Assembly (NCBI RefSeq): GCF_002749975.1
Contig: NZ_PEIG01000006.1
Coordinates: 124,001-188,000, forward strand
Length of the DNA: 64,000 nt
Direction of reading: 5' to 3'
From: Gloeocapsopsis sp. IPPAS B-1203
Lineage (GTDB): Bacteria; Cyanobacteriota; Cyanobacteriia; Cyanobacteriales; Chroococcidiopsidaceae
In this document: positions 44,876 through 53,311 of the stretch, piece by piece
How the letters are laid out: the number at the start of each line of letters is the position of its first letter
Position numbering within the stretch: the first letter of the stretch is position 1
Notes under the pieces: generated by a model
Told to the model about the DNA's origin: nothing
What the model saw: the letters and a program-made list of their open reading frames with translations, nothing else
The model's database searches: none
Made by a program: the position numbers and the translations under genes

Positions 44876-45667
44876 ATGAATAACTCAACAATATTGCTAT
44901 CACCAAAAGTTTATCTTGTAGGTGCAGGTCCAGGCGATCCTGATTTATTGACGATTAAAGCACAAAAGATTCTAGCACAGGCAGATGTCATCTTATTTGC
45001 TGATTCGCTTGTACCGCGCGAAATCTTGCAGTATTGTCGCTCAGATGCAGAAATCATCCGCACGGCGAATAAAACTTTAGAAGATATTTTGCCTGTCATG
45101 GTGGAACGAGTGCGATCGCATAAATCAGTTGTGCGACTTCAATCAGGCGATCCGAGTCTCTATAGTGCTATTCACGAACAAATGCAAGCCTTAGCCGAAG
45201 CTGAAATTCCCTTTGAAGTCATTCCTGGAATTAGTGCTTTTCAAGCTGCCGCTGCTAAACTCAACGTTGAGCTAACAATTCCTGGAAGTGTACAGACTAT
45301 CATCCTAAGTCGCATTAGTGGACGGACACAAGTCCCCGAAACAGAAGAATTAGCTTCACTTGCAGCACATCAAGCTAGTCTTTGTTTATATTTAAGTGCG
45401 CGCCACATAGACACAGCCCAAAACCAACTGTTAAAACACTATCCACCAGATACACCAGTGGCGATTTGCTACCGCATTGGTTGGTCAGATGAGAAAATTG
45501 TTCTCACATCACTAACAGAAATGGCAAAAGTGACTCAAGAAGAACAACTCATTCGTACCACACTCTACATCATCAGCCCTGCACTTTCAGCAACCCCAGC
45601 CCGTTCTCGCTTATACCATCCCGAACACACTCACTTATTCCGCCCACGCCAGTCCACAGCACCATAA
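44876..45667 (+). CDS. cobM: Precorrin-4 C11-methyltransferase CobM/CbiF
   Basis: SAM-dependent tetrapyrrole methyltransferase of the corrin ring pathway. The N-terminal VYLVGAGPGDPDLLTIKAQKIL and VRLQSGDPSLYSAIHEQ are typical of the family; LYLSARHIDTAQNQLLKHYPPDTPVAICYRIGWSDEKIVLTSLTEMA is characteristic of CobM/CbiF. 263 aa is normal. It follows lgt by 36 bases on the same strand, but the pairing is probably only positional. The cobB/cbiA gene lies at 58539. Confidence 0.94.
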   Translation: MNNSTILLSPKVYLVGAGPGDPDLLTIKAQKILAQADVILFADSLVPREILQYCRSDAEIIRTANKTLEDILPVMVERVRSHKSVVRLQSGDPSLYSAIHEQMQALAEAEIPFEVIPGISAFQAAAAKLNVELTIPGSVQTIILSRISGRTQVPETEELASLAAHQASLCLYLSARHIDTAQNQLLKHYPPDTPVAICYRIGWSDEKIVLTSLTEMAKVTQEEQLIRTTLYIISPALSATPARSRLYHPEHTHLFRPRQSTAP

Positions 45668-45786
45668 CCAAAACTGCTGTAAATACTACCCCATTACCAA
45701 TTACCCTTTTTACAACTCACTTAGCCTCTGCGTCTAGAGTAGTTCGTTAAACTTAGCGATGTAGCACCCATATAGGAGAACACCCC

Positions 45787-46266
45787 TTGTTAGACGAACA
45801 AGCCAAAAAAACCATGCTGCGGAAAATTCCCCACGGTTTATACATTTGTGGAGTAAAAGACGGCGAAGAAGTCAATGGCTTTACTGTTAGCTGGTTGATG
45901 CAAGCTTCTTTCAAACCACCTCTTGTGGTTAATTGTGTCAAACAAGACTCTAAATCTCACGAAATGATCAAAAAAAGCGGAGTGTTTGCTATCAGCTTTC
46001 TAGATGCTTCACAAAAAGAAGTCGCACAAAAATTCTTTCAACCACAGCGCCGTGTTGGCAACAAATTTGAAGATGTAGAATTTTATATTGGTGAAACTGG
46101 ATGTCCCATTATCTCCGATAGTTTAGGCTACATTGAATGTCAAGTAGTTGATGCAGTAGAAAAAGGCGACCATACTGTCTATGTTGGCGAAGTAATTGCT
46201 GCTGGTATTCATCGTGAAGGTGATTCCCTACGGTTAGAAACTACTGGTTGGAACTATGGCGGATAG
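45787..46266 (+). CDS. Flavin reductase-domain protein
   Basis: A 159-aa FMN-binding flavin reductase-like protein, predicted to transfer electrons from NAD(P)H to free flavin or to bind FMN. Signatures: LRKIPHGLYICGVKDGEEVNGFTVSWLMQASFKPPLVVNCVKQDS and GVFAISFLDASQKEVAQKFF. A TTG start at 45787 is used because AGGAGA lies about 8-13 bases before it; the ATG at 45814 is the alternative. It stands alone in sequence context. Confidence 0.85.
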   Translation: MLDEQAKKTMLRKIPHGLYICGVKDGEEVNGFTVSWLMQASFKPPLVVNCVKQDSKSHEMIKKSGVFAISFLDASQKEVAQKFFQPQRRVGNKFEDVEFYIGETGCPIISDSLGYIECQVVDAVEKGDHTVYVGEVIAAGIHREGDSLRLETTGWNYGG

Positions 46267-46279
46267 AAAATCCTTCCTC

Positions 46280-46396
46280 CCACCGACTTCAGTCGGTGGC
46301 TAGAGAAACAAAGTGTGCCTCCGCACACTGAGACAAGATTTTTATTAGTAAGTCCACGGAGGTGGACTTTGTTTGTTTAGCAGCGAATTCATTCGC
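46280..46396. repeat. Four-hairpin interspersed repeat, copy 2
   Basis: Stem-loops in order: CCACCGACT-TC-AGTCGGTGG (46280-46299), AGTGTGC-CTCC-GCACACT (46312-46329), AAGTCCAC-GGAG-GTGGACTT (46350-46369), GCGAAT-TC-ATTCGC (46383-46396). About 117 bases. It fills the gap between the flavin reductase and CheR genes. The first hairpin may also end the flavin reductase transcript, though no T-run follows. Confidence 0.8.
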
Positions 46397-46423
46397 AAGC
46401 GGATTCTGTGCCTAATATCTTGT

Positions 46424-47815
46424 TCAATTTTCCTGATGTATGTCTTGCGCAAGAAGTTGCATTTCCTGATAAACAGCTTCTAACTCCATCAGAATGCTAT
46501 CTAATTCAGATTCTTTGAGTTGCAGTGATTGAGAAACTTTTGTTAATTCTAAATCAGTGTACTCAAGCTTTTTGTTTAGTTGTTTGTAGTCAGTTGTTTC
46601 AAAAAATGTCAATGTGATTCCTAGAAATTGGTTTTTCCAATTAAAGACGGGTGCAATCGCAATATCAAAATACTTTGTGCTATTGGCTGTCCTCCATTCA
46701 ATATCCTTCAAAGCTACCGAACGATGATTACACTGAAATGCTGACATTGAAGCGTAAGAGCCAATTAGCTTCCCAGGTTCAAGTTCGCAAAAAGGACGCT
46801 TCCAGTCGTCGATTGTTAATCCAAATAAAAGACTTGCTGGCTCGTTCGCACCGATCAAGTAACCATCAAGCTTAACAGCTAATTGAGCAACAGGGCTAGT
46901 CTCAAATGCATTTTGCCAAAAGTGATTTTGAGGTGTTGACGGCTCAATTTCTTGGTTTTTCCGAAATTTGGGATTGATGGATAAATAATCCTTCAGTTCT
47001 AGATCTAACCCCTTGCCATAAACCCGTTGATTTAAATTGATCGGCGTAAAAATATGTCTGCGATTAGTTAATGTTTCTACCTTACCTAGAAACAAAAAAC
47101 CAGTATCTTTGAGCGCAAAGTGAAAACGCGTCAGAATAGAAGCTTGAGTTTCTGGAGTGAAATAGATCAGCACATTGCGGCACATCAGAAAATCTATTTT
47201 AGACATAGGAGCATTTTTAGCTAAGTCATGCAACCCAAAAATGATGTTGCGACGAAGTACGGGGTGAAAGACATAACCTTGACTAGTTGGCTCAAAATAT
47301 TTTTGGAGAAAATGGGGAGGAACTTCTGCAATTTCTACCTCGCTGTAAGTAGCTTGTCGCGCTTCTCTAAGTGCTGCTGGATCGATATCAGTTGCATAAC
47401 ACTGAACGCGTTGTAAGCAAGACTCAAGTCCTAAAGCTTCTGCTAATAGGATGAGGATACTACAGATTTCTTGTCCGGCTGCACAGCCTGCACTCCAAAC
47501 TCGAATTGGTTCATTAGGTTGTGTTGCAATAATTTTTGGGATAATCTCGGCTGCTAAGTAATCCCAAGCATCGCGATCGCGAAAAAAACAGGTGACATTA
47601 ATTAGAACATCGTTTAGAAGGGCACGACACTCTTGTGAATGGCTTTGCAAATATTGTAGGTAGCTTTGATAGGTATCAATGTTAATGTTTCGCATGCGAT
47701 GCTGAAACCGCCGCATCAAAGTCGAGCGCTTGTAGCCCGTCAAATCACAACCTTGACTGTGCTTGAGGTAGTCTAGTAATCTTTCAAAATCTCGCTCAGC
47801 TTGAGGTAAATTCAT
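46424..47815 (-). CDS. CheR-type methyltransferase with C-terminal PAS and coiled coil
   Basis: A 463-aa signalling protein. Residues 1-270 are a full CheR: N-terminal helices (LLDYLKHSQGCDLTGYKRSTLMRRFQHRM), then the SAM domain with SAGCAAGQEICSILILLAEAL, YATDIDPAALREARQATYSEVE and FLMCRNVLIYFTPETQ. Residues of about 300-400 form a PAS domain (FETSPVAQLAVKLDGYLIGANEPASLLFGL), then a coiled coil (QSLQLKESELDSILMELEAVYQEM). CheB is absent, unlike the large CheB-CheR-PAS kinases. The start codon overlaps the stop of the upstream kinase remnant by four bases (ATGA), so it was once translationally coupled to it. The substrate may be a chemoreceptor or other target. Confidence 0.88.
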   Translation of the reverse strand: MNLPQAERDFERLLDYLKHSQGCDLTGYKRSTLMRRFQHRMRNINIDTYQSYLQYLQSHSQECRALLNDVLINVTCFFRDRDAWDYLAAEIIPKIIATQPNEPIRVWSAGCAAGQEICSILILLAEALGLESCLQRVQCYATDIDPAALREARQATYSEVEIAEVPPHFLQKYFEPTSQGYVFHPVLRRNIIFGLHDLAKNAPMSKIDFLMCRNVLIYFTPETQASILTRFHFALKDTGFLFLGKVETLTNRRHIFTPINLNQRVYGKGLDLELKDYLSINPKFRKNQEIEPSTPQNHFWQNAFETSPVAQLAVKLDGYLIGANEPASLLFGLTIDDWKRPFCELEPGKLIGSYASMSAFQCNHRSVALKDIEWRTANSTKYFDIAIAPVFNWKNQFLGITLTFFETTDYKQLNKKLEYTDLELTKVSQSLQLKESELDSILMELEAVYQEMQLLAQDIHQEN

Positions 47816-48326
47816 AGAATTTGAGATTTATCCTCCACCTTAAGCTTACATCGAAGGGATGATCGCTCTTGTAAAATTGGCAGCATGACGCTAAAAGTTA
47901 CCCCTTGCCCTTTTCTTAAACTTGTGGCGTGGATTGTACCGTTATGGAGTTCAACTAGGTGACGAGCGATCGCATCGTGAGAGATAGATGAGTTGAAATG
48001 TCTCGTGTCCAAGTATCTTCGGCAGCACCCAAGATGAGAGTCAGTAGTGTGCGACATTCGTGAGAAACGTTATTGAAGAAGGTAGTTTTGGCGCGATCAA
48101 GTTCTGCTAAAGCTGCACTTCGTGCCGTTTTGCAAACAAGGCGTTTGCATTCTTCTTCGTAAGCAAAAGAATTAGCGATCGCTGTCGTTACCTGTCCTGC
48201 AACCAAGTCAAAGAAGCCTCGGTAATCATCATCAAGTGGTCTTAAAGCACTAATCCCAACAATGAGAAACCCGAAGGTTTTTTGGCCAGGTTGAGTCAAC
48301 GGCAGTACAATTGCACTCCCATCCTG
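47812..48326 (-). pseudogene. Remnant of GAF-histidine kinase with large internal deletion and frameshift
   Basis: Two frames together recall a hybrid kinase. The upstream piece (48299-47955 frame) has a GAF end and the H-box: GFLIVGISALRPLDDDYRGFFDLVAGQVTTAIAN and FFNNVSHECRTLLTLILGAAEDT. The downstream piece (48057-47812 frame) has only the end of a HATPase domain: RHLVELHNGTIHATSLRKGQGVTFSVMLPIL. The N, G1 and F boxes are missing, so about 100 or more residues are deleted, joined near 47985-48005 with a frame change, and a TAG stops the upstream frame at 48329-48327. It cannot be active. It lies between cheR and a PAS-REC gene. Confidence 0.85.
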
Positions 48327-48431
48327 CTACCGCTTGTAAATATATTGATACAAGTGCTTTGTCCAGTTGTGCTGGAATCACTCATATCACCTCTTATGCT
48401 GAAATTAGTTCAGTCTGGCTCAATTTTCTAT

Positions 48432-49460
48432 TCAATACGCATTATGGTTTTGTTGAGTTAACTGAGTTACCATCGCAATCAACTCAGTAGGCTGAGCTAG
48501 CTTATGCAAATGTGCCTCAAACCCAGCAGAAAGTGCTTTTTCTCGATCTTCTGTCAAATAGGCAGTAAATGCCACCGCCGGAATATGCCAGCCTTGAATG
48601 GCTTCTAGTTCTCGCACTTTACGAATCAAGCTATACCCATCTCCATCAGGCATGCAAATGTCGCTTAACAACACATCGGGATGACATGTCTCTAGTGCTT
48701 CCAGCGCAGCAGCGGTACTAGCAACTGCTGTTACACGAATACCATGTGATTCTAAGACAGCGGTAATAAAGTCACGAGCATCAGTTTCATCATCTACAAC
48801 AAGTACTTGCAATCCATCAAGATGAGGTAGTTGCGATAGTGGCTTGACATCTGCTGTGAAGATCTCTTGCGAGTTCAACTTTGGTGCAAATTGATTGTGC
48901 TGATACAGATTCATATTATACACCCCAATCTGCAAAGCTTCAACACAACCAGAGATATTGCAAGTCGCAGATATATGCAATTGAGCATCAAATGGCTCTT
49001 TCTGTCGCGGGCACAGATTTATTTGCCAGTGCTGTACTTTACTGTTTTGAGCAAGCCGATTGAGTTTATTGTAAAAAATTAAGCGATCGCTTTCTGCTAC
49101 GAACACAGCAAAAGGTTTCCCGATTAAATATCGTTGAGGTACATTCAACATTTGTGCGATCGCCTGATTTGCTTCTAAAATGACTCCACTAGCATTGGTG
49201 ACTATATAGGCGATCGGTGAAGAGTAAAATAAGTCATAGTAGTAATAATAGCGTGCATTGATTCGCTGATTCTGCCGGAAAAGCTCCTCCTCAACAACCT
49301 CTGCTGCTTCCAAACTCGTCTGCATCTCATCATAAATTAGTTGCAGTTCGTCAAGGGCAATCATGATTTCCTGCAAGGGTATTAACATCTGTTTTTGTTG
49401 CAGGGTTGCGATTTGCTGTTGGATCGCTTGAAAATATTGTTGAACCTGCTCGTCACTCAT
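48432..49460 (-). CDS. PAS-receiver hybrid response regulator
   Basis: A 342-aa protein. An N-terminal coiled coil (LQQKQMLIPLQEIMIALDELQLIYDEMQTSLEAAEVVEEELFRQN) leads into a PAS domain (YYYYYDLFYSSPIAYIVTNASGVILEANQAIAQMLNVP), a linker, and a C-terminal receiver (VLVVDDETDARDFITAVLESHG; Asp in VLLSDICMPDGDGYSLIR; AFTAYLTEDREKALSAGFEAHLHK). It lacks a kinase domain, so it probably receives phosphate from elsewhere. It is transcribed before the dead kinase remnant and CheR-PAS gene, consistent with a former three-gene operon. Confidence 0.88.
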   Translation of the reverse strand: MSDEQVQQYFQAIQQQIATLQQKQMLIPLQEIMIALDELQLIYDEMQTSLEAAEVVEEELFRQNQRINARYYYYYDLFYSSPIAYIVTNASGVILEANQAIAQMLNVPQRYLIGKPFAVFVAESDRLIFYNKLNRLAQNSKVQHWQINLCPRQKEPFDAQLHISATCNISGCVEALQIGVYNMNLYQHNQFAPKLNSQEIFTADVKPLSQLPHLDGLQVLVVDDETDARDFITAVLESHGIRVTAVASTAAALEALETCHPDVLLSDICMPDGDGYSLIRKVRELEAIQGWHIPAVAFTAYLTEDREKALSAGFEAHLHKLAQPTELIAMVTQLTQQNHNAY

Positions 49461-49822
49461 AAATTGTGCTTAGTGTAATGCTTATCTACTGGCTCTATAC
49501 CAAGCTTCACTTCTAAGAGTTGCTATCTTGGAAAGCAGCATAGAAGTTCAGTAGAAACGGATAGTATCAATCTACAGTCTAGTAAATTTCAACAAGATCA
49601 ACTATATTGAGATTGCTTTTTTTGACTTAGAAAGCAAAATTTGATCCCATTTCCCCAATTGGCACAAGCTGCAAGAAAGTTTTCCGTTTCTTTAATCGTT
49701 TGTTCATAGCAACTCTATCTAAGCTTTAGATTGTCACTCTCAGTTGAGAAATACAAGTTTTTATATTTTTGCTTTAATTTAATGTAATAACCGTATCAGT
49801 GTAAGTTTACTTACATAGAAGT
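49461..49822. other. Intergenic region, divergent promoters
   Basis: 362 AT-rich bases between the divergent PAS-REC and tautomerase genes. No structure recognised beyond likely promoters. Confidence 0.4.
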
Positions 49823-50176
49823 ATGCCTTTAATTAAAGTTCAAACATCGATTGACAAGCTAGAACAATCTCAAGTTCAAGCTTTACTTCAGAATCTTTCT
49901 TCAACTTTAGCAAAGCATTTGGGTAAACCTGAGTCTTATGTCATGACAGCATTAGAATCTGGAATACCAATGACTTTTGCAGGCACTTTAGAACCTGTTT
50001 GCTACATTGAAATTAAAAGTGTTGGTGCAATGAAGCCTGAGCAGACCCAAAAAATGAGTCAAGAGTTTTGTCAATATATTAATCAAATGTTGGGAGTAAA
50101 TAAAAACCGAATCTATATCGAGTTCGCTGATGCAAAAGGTTATATGTGGGGTTGGAATAGTTCTACTTTTGGTTAA
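49823..50176 (+). CDS. MIF/phenylpyruvate tautomerase-family protein
   Basis: A 117-aa member of the tautomerase superfamily, MIF branch. The catalytic N-terminal Pro (after Met removal) is present in PLIKVQTS. FAGTLEPVCYIEIKSVGAM, with the Lys used in MIF, is followed by NKNRIYIEFADAKGYMWGWNSSTFG, the family ending. It would tautomerise phenylpyruvate-like substrates; biological role in cyanobacteria is unknown. It converges with the OmpA remnant 2 bases downstream. Confidence 0.9.
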   Translation: MPLIKVQTSIDKLEQSQVQALLQNLSSTLAKHLGKPESYVMTALESGIPMTFAGTLEPVCYIEIKSVGAMKPEQTQKMSQEFCQYINQMLGVNKNRIYIEFADAKGYMWGWNSSTFG

Positions 50177-50178
50177 AC

Positions 50179-50934
50179 TTATTCAACTTTTATAGGTGCA
50201 ACTGGTCGAGTAAAGCGAACTTCAATGCGCCGTCTAGTAGCATCAGGGTTACGATTGACATTTGCAAAGTTACCATTTGGTAAAATTAACTGTGCTGCTG
50301 AATAAGCTCTAAAGTTTAAGCCTTGCAATCGGTTGCTCGTGCTTTGAATGTTACGTAGTACTTGAACAATAGCAAGTGCCCGCATCAAGCCTAAGTCAGC
50401 ATTAGAACCTGCTTTCAGTTGATTCACAGCTATTGTTGCACTTGCGACTTTTTCTAAGTTTTGGTCAAGATTACTAGTAACACTTCCATTTCCTTGACCG
50501 TCAGTATGACCAATAATTTCTACTACATTAATTTTATACTGCTGCGTGTGTTGTTCAATTTGTGGAACAATCTTATATTTAACGGTTATAGGAGGACTGG
50601 TACTATAGTTGTTATCTGATAGAAGCTGTTTTTCTAAAAGCTTATTTAGACGATAGTTCTCGTGTTTTGTATCGCTGAGATGTTTCGTACAGTGAGCTAA
50701 GTTCTCTAAGAAAACTTGCATTTGTTGTTGATTTTTTGATTGATTGCTGATGCTTTTAATTAGGCGATCGCTTAAGTTTTTCAAGCCAACATTTACTACT
50801 TGGTTATACTTATTAAGAGACTCGGCTAAAGTTTTTAGTTCATTCTCTATACGTTCAAAACCATCTGCTTTATCTAGATTCTTCTGTTGAAGTTTATCAA
50901 GTATTTCTACAGCAGATTGTAGCTTTCCACTACC
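50179..50934 (-). pseudogene. OmpA-like peptidoglycan-binding domain, downstream half of a broken gene
   Basis: The C-terminal 120 residues are an OmpA/MotB-like domain: VEIIGHTDGQGNGSV...DLGLMRALAIVQVLRN...RRRIEVRFTR. A helical stretch precedes it. The frame is open from 50934 but no ATG, GTG or TTG exists before the TTG at 50784, and coding-like helical sequence (ILDKLQQKNLDKADGFERIENELKTLAE) lies upstream of that codon. The upstream helical piece is in the same frame, separated only by two TAA stops (50970-50968 and 50937-50935). So this is best read as one gene with two nonsense mutations. If translated from 50784 it would be a 201-aa OmpA-domain protein. Confidence 0.75.
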
Positions 50935-50967
50935 TTAATATAATTGCGGTATGATTTCATTCAAAGA

Positions 50968-51531
50968 TTACTGATTACTCCAATGCAGTTCTAAAGCTTG
51001 AACTGTCTTTTGATTGTGATGACTAATCTGATCGGCTACATTTTGTATTTTATGATTAGAATTGACTACTTCAAATACTGCTGATTCAATTGTTGACACT
51101 GAGTTAGATAAAACTTTAGTTGAATGATTAAAGTTCCTTTGGATAATATATAAATCTTTCGTAGCATCGGCAAGAAGTTGAGCAAAATTACTGCGCTCAA
51201 ATACCTGGGCTGTTTGTGCAAACTTAATTGTAGTTGTTTGAAAATCATCAACACTTTTTGCCAGAGTTCCAGATGATTCTTGAAATCCACTGTAGACACG
51301 ACAAGCAAGTTCGTTAGCCTGTTTATTAACATCCACGATTTCTTGAATTTTAGCTCCAAGTGAAGATTCTACTGCATCACGTACTGTGGTACCAAATCTA
51401 CCTAAAAAGTCTTTGAATTCAAAGACTAAACGATCTACCGCTTGATCTAATCGATAATTTCCTTGAATCTCAGGCAGATAAATATTATCTAAGTAATCTT
51501 CAATTGAATTAAACAGAAATTTAACTTGTAT
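50968..51531 (-). pseudogene. Coiled-coil upstream half of the broken OmpA-domain gene
   Basis: Open in the same frame as the OmpA half. Its recoverable sequence begins QVKFLFNSIEDYLDNIYLPEIQGNYRLDQ and becomes a coil (VDDFQTTTIKFAQTAQVFERSNFAQLLADATKDLYIIQRNF). The frame is closed at 51534-51532 by TAA, and no start codon or ribosome site is evident, so the N-terminus is missing. A neighbouring frame just upstream encodes a hydrophobic run (SKVILIIYVV), possibly the remains of a membrane segment. A motor-like TolQ/MotA-OmpA arrangement is one guess; it is too degraded to classify. Confidence 0.6.
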
Positions 51532-51659
51532 TTAACTACATATATAATCAAAATCACCTTGGAAAAACTTATATCAGATTTAACTTCAGTAGGATTACTG
51601 AAGTCATTCTTTGGGTAGCTTATTTGTAAAGATAAGTGTGTTTTAATATTTATTAAATA

Positions 51660-52098
51660 GCTATAATTAAGTTATATTGTTTTTCCACAAGTTTTAAGAT
51701 TTCGTGGATGTCAAGCTTAATATTGGCTTAAAGAAATATTAAGAGTTGATTAGATTGTGAAAAACTTACAGATTTCTGGGGAAAACTTTGGGAAAATCTG
51801 TGGAAAACTATTTACTTTACTAGGAAAACTGATAGTGAGTAAAAATACTGTGTGAAAAACTATTCAGCTTTTCCACAAGTTTTCCACAGCAAATATGAGA
51901 TGAAATTGAACCAGATAAAGGGTTGTTGAAGTTTTTCCACAGTTTCCACAGCACCTACTACTACTACATATAAAAATTAAAAATATCTTCAGTAGTCTTT
52001 ATGCAACAGATACAGGCAGCAAATGCTACGATAGTGCTTCTGAGCTAAATGAAACTCAAGACGCATCTAAACCCTTTAGCAAACTCACAAATCTCCTG
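51660..52098. other. oriC: Putative chromosomal replication origin (oriC) next to dnaN
   Basis: Five exact TTTTCCACA DnaA boxes: 51681-51689, 51869-51877, 51880-51888 and 51933-51941 on the plus strand, and 51799-51807 on the minus strand. Near-matches GTTTCCACA at 51942-51950 and TTTTTCACA at 51756-51764 and 51851-51859 (minus). The stretch is AT-rich, including candidate unwinding sequence after 51950 (TACTACTACATATAAAAATTAAAAA). The oriC of Synechococcus elongatus also carries many TTTTCCACA boxes beside dnaN. No dnaA gene is present in the window, as is usual in cyanobacteria. Confidence 0.8.
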
Positions 52099-53241
52099 AT
52101 GAAATTCGTTTGCAATCAAAGTGATATCAGCACAAACTTGTCACTCGTAAGCCGTGCAGTGCCATCACGTCCGACACATCCGATTTTAGCAAACGTACTG
52201 TTAACGGCAGATGCGCAAACAGGACAAGTTAGTCTTACTGCGTTCGATCTAAGCTTAGGTATTCGGACAAGCTTTTTGGCTGTAGTAGAAACAGGAGGAG
52301 AAATAACCCTTCCTGCTAAGCTTTTGAATGATATTATTTCGCGAATGCCACAAGGGGAACTTGCCATTGATGATGAAGGAGAAACCCCATTAGGTGCTAC
52401 GATTACTTCTACTTCAGGAAAGTATCAAGTTAGGGGTATGGGGGTAGAAGAATTCCCTGAATTGCCAGTAATAGAAAATGGCGAAGCTATTCATTTGCCA
52501 GTAGAAGCATTGACTGAAGGACTACGAGGTTCTTTATTTGCAACAAGTGCTGATGAAACTAAGCAAATTTTGTCAGGACTGCATTTGAGTATAGAGCAAG
52601 AGACTTTAGAATTTGCGGCTACTGATGGACATCGCTTAGCAGTTGTGCAAACTATCAACGAAAATGCACCTATAGAGGCAGATACAGCGCAATTAGAGGT
52701 AACATTGCCAGCAAAAGCGTTGCGCGAACTAGAACGAATGCTAGGGATGCTGAATGATGGTGCGGTGTTGTCATTGCATTGCGATCGCGGACAAGTTGTT
52801 TTTGAATGGGAAAACCACCGTTTAACTAGCCGTACTTTAGAAGGACAATATCCAGCCTATCGTCAACTTATCCCCCGTCAATTTGAAATTCAAGTGTCAC
52901 TCGAACGTAAGTTTTTACTCAGTGCGATCGAACGAATTGCGGTTTTAGCAGATCAGAAAAATAATATTGTGAAGTTTACGCTTGATAGCGCCAACCAAGA
53001 ATTAGCTTTGTCGGTTGATGCACAAGATATTGGTAGTGGTAGAGAATCAATGCCTGCACAAATTTCAGGTGATAGCATTGATATTGCCTTTAATATTAAA
53101 TACCTAGTTGATGGTTTGAAAGCACTTCCTAGTTCAGACATTCAAATGCAGATTAATACGCCAACAAGCCCAGTGATTTTGACGCCTTTAGGTGGTGTAA
53201 AGATGACTTATTTGATTATGCCAGTGCAGATTAGAACTTAA
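52099..53241 (+). CDS. dnaN: DNA polymerase III beta subunit (sliding clamp) DnaN
   Basis: Ring-shaped processivity clamp. The 380-aa length is normal and the three clamp domains are visible by their conserved segments: KFVCNQSDISTNLSLVSRAVPSRPTHPILANVLL at the N-terminus, LPVEALTEGLRGSLFATSADETKQILSGLHL with EFAATDGHRLAVV in the second, and SLERKFLLSAIERIAVLADQKNNIVKFTL in the third, ending with PVILTPLGGVKMTYLIMPVQIRT. It directly follows the DnaA-box cluster, so it is probably transcribed from a DnaA-regulated promoter (inference). Confidence 0.97.
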   Translation: MKFVCNQSDISTNLSLVSRAVPSRPTHPILANVLLTADAQTGQVSLTAFDLSLGIRTSFLAVVETGGEITLPAKLLNDIISRMPQGELAIDDEGETPLGATITSTSGKYQVRGMGVEEFPELPVIENGEAIHLPVEALTEGLRGSLFATSADETKQILSGLHLSIEQETLEFAATDGHRLAVVQTINENAPIEADTAQLEVTLPAKALRELERMLGMLNDGAVLSLHCDRGQVVFEWENHRLTSRTLEGQYPAYRQLIPRQFEIQVSLERKFLLSAIERIAVLADQKNNIVKFTLDSANQELALSVDAQDIGSGRESMPAQISGDSIDIAFNIKYLVDGLKALPSSDIQMQINTPTSPVILTPLGGVKMTYLIMPVQIRT

Positions 53242-53311
53242 GCTTAAAATAAGTACTTTGACAATGAGCTACTGATTGCATGTTATTAAACAGCAGAAAT
53301 AGCTACAAACT

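Noticed and set aside
46280-46299. Rho-independent terminator of the flavin reductase gene
   Set aside because: The hairpin is strong but lacks a following T-run, and it is the first stem of an interspersed repeat.
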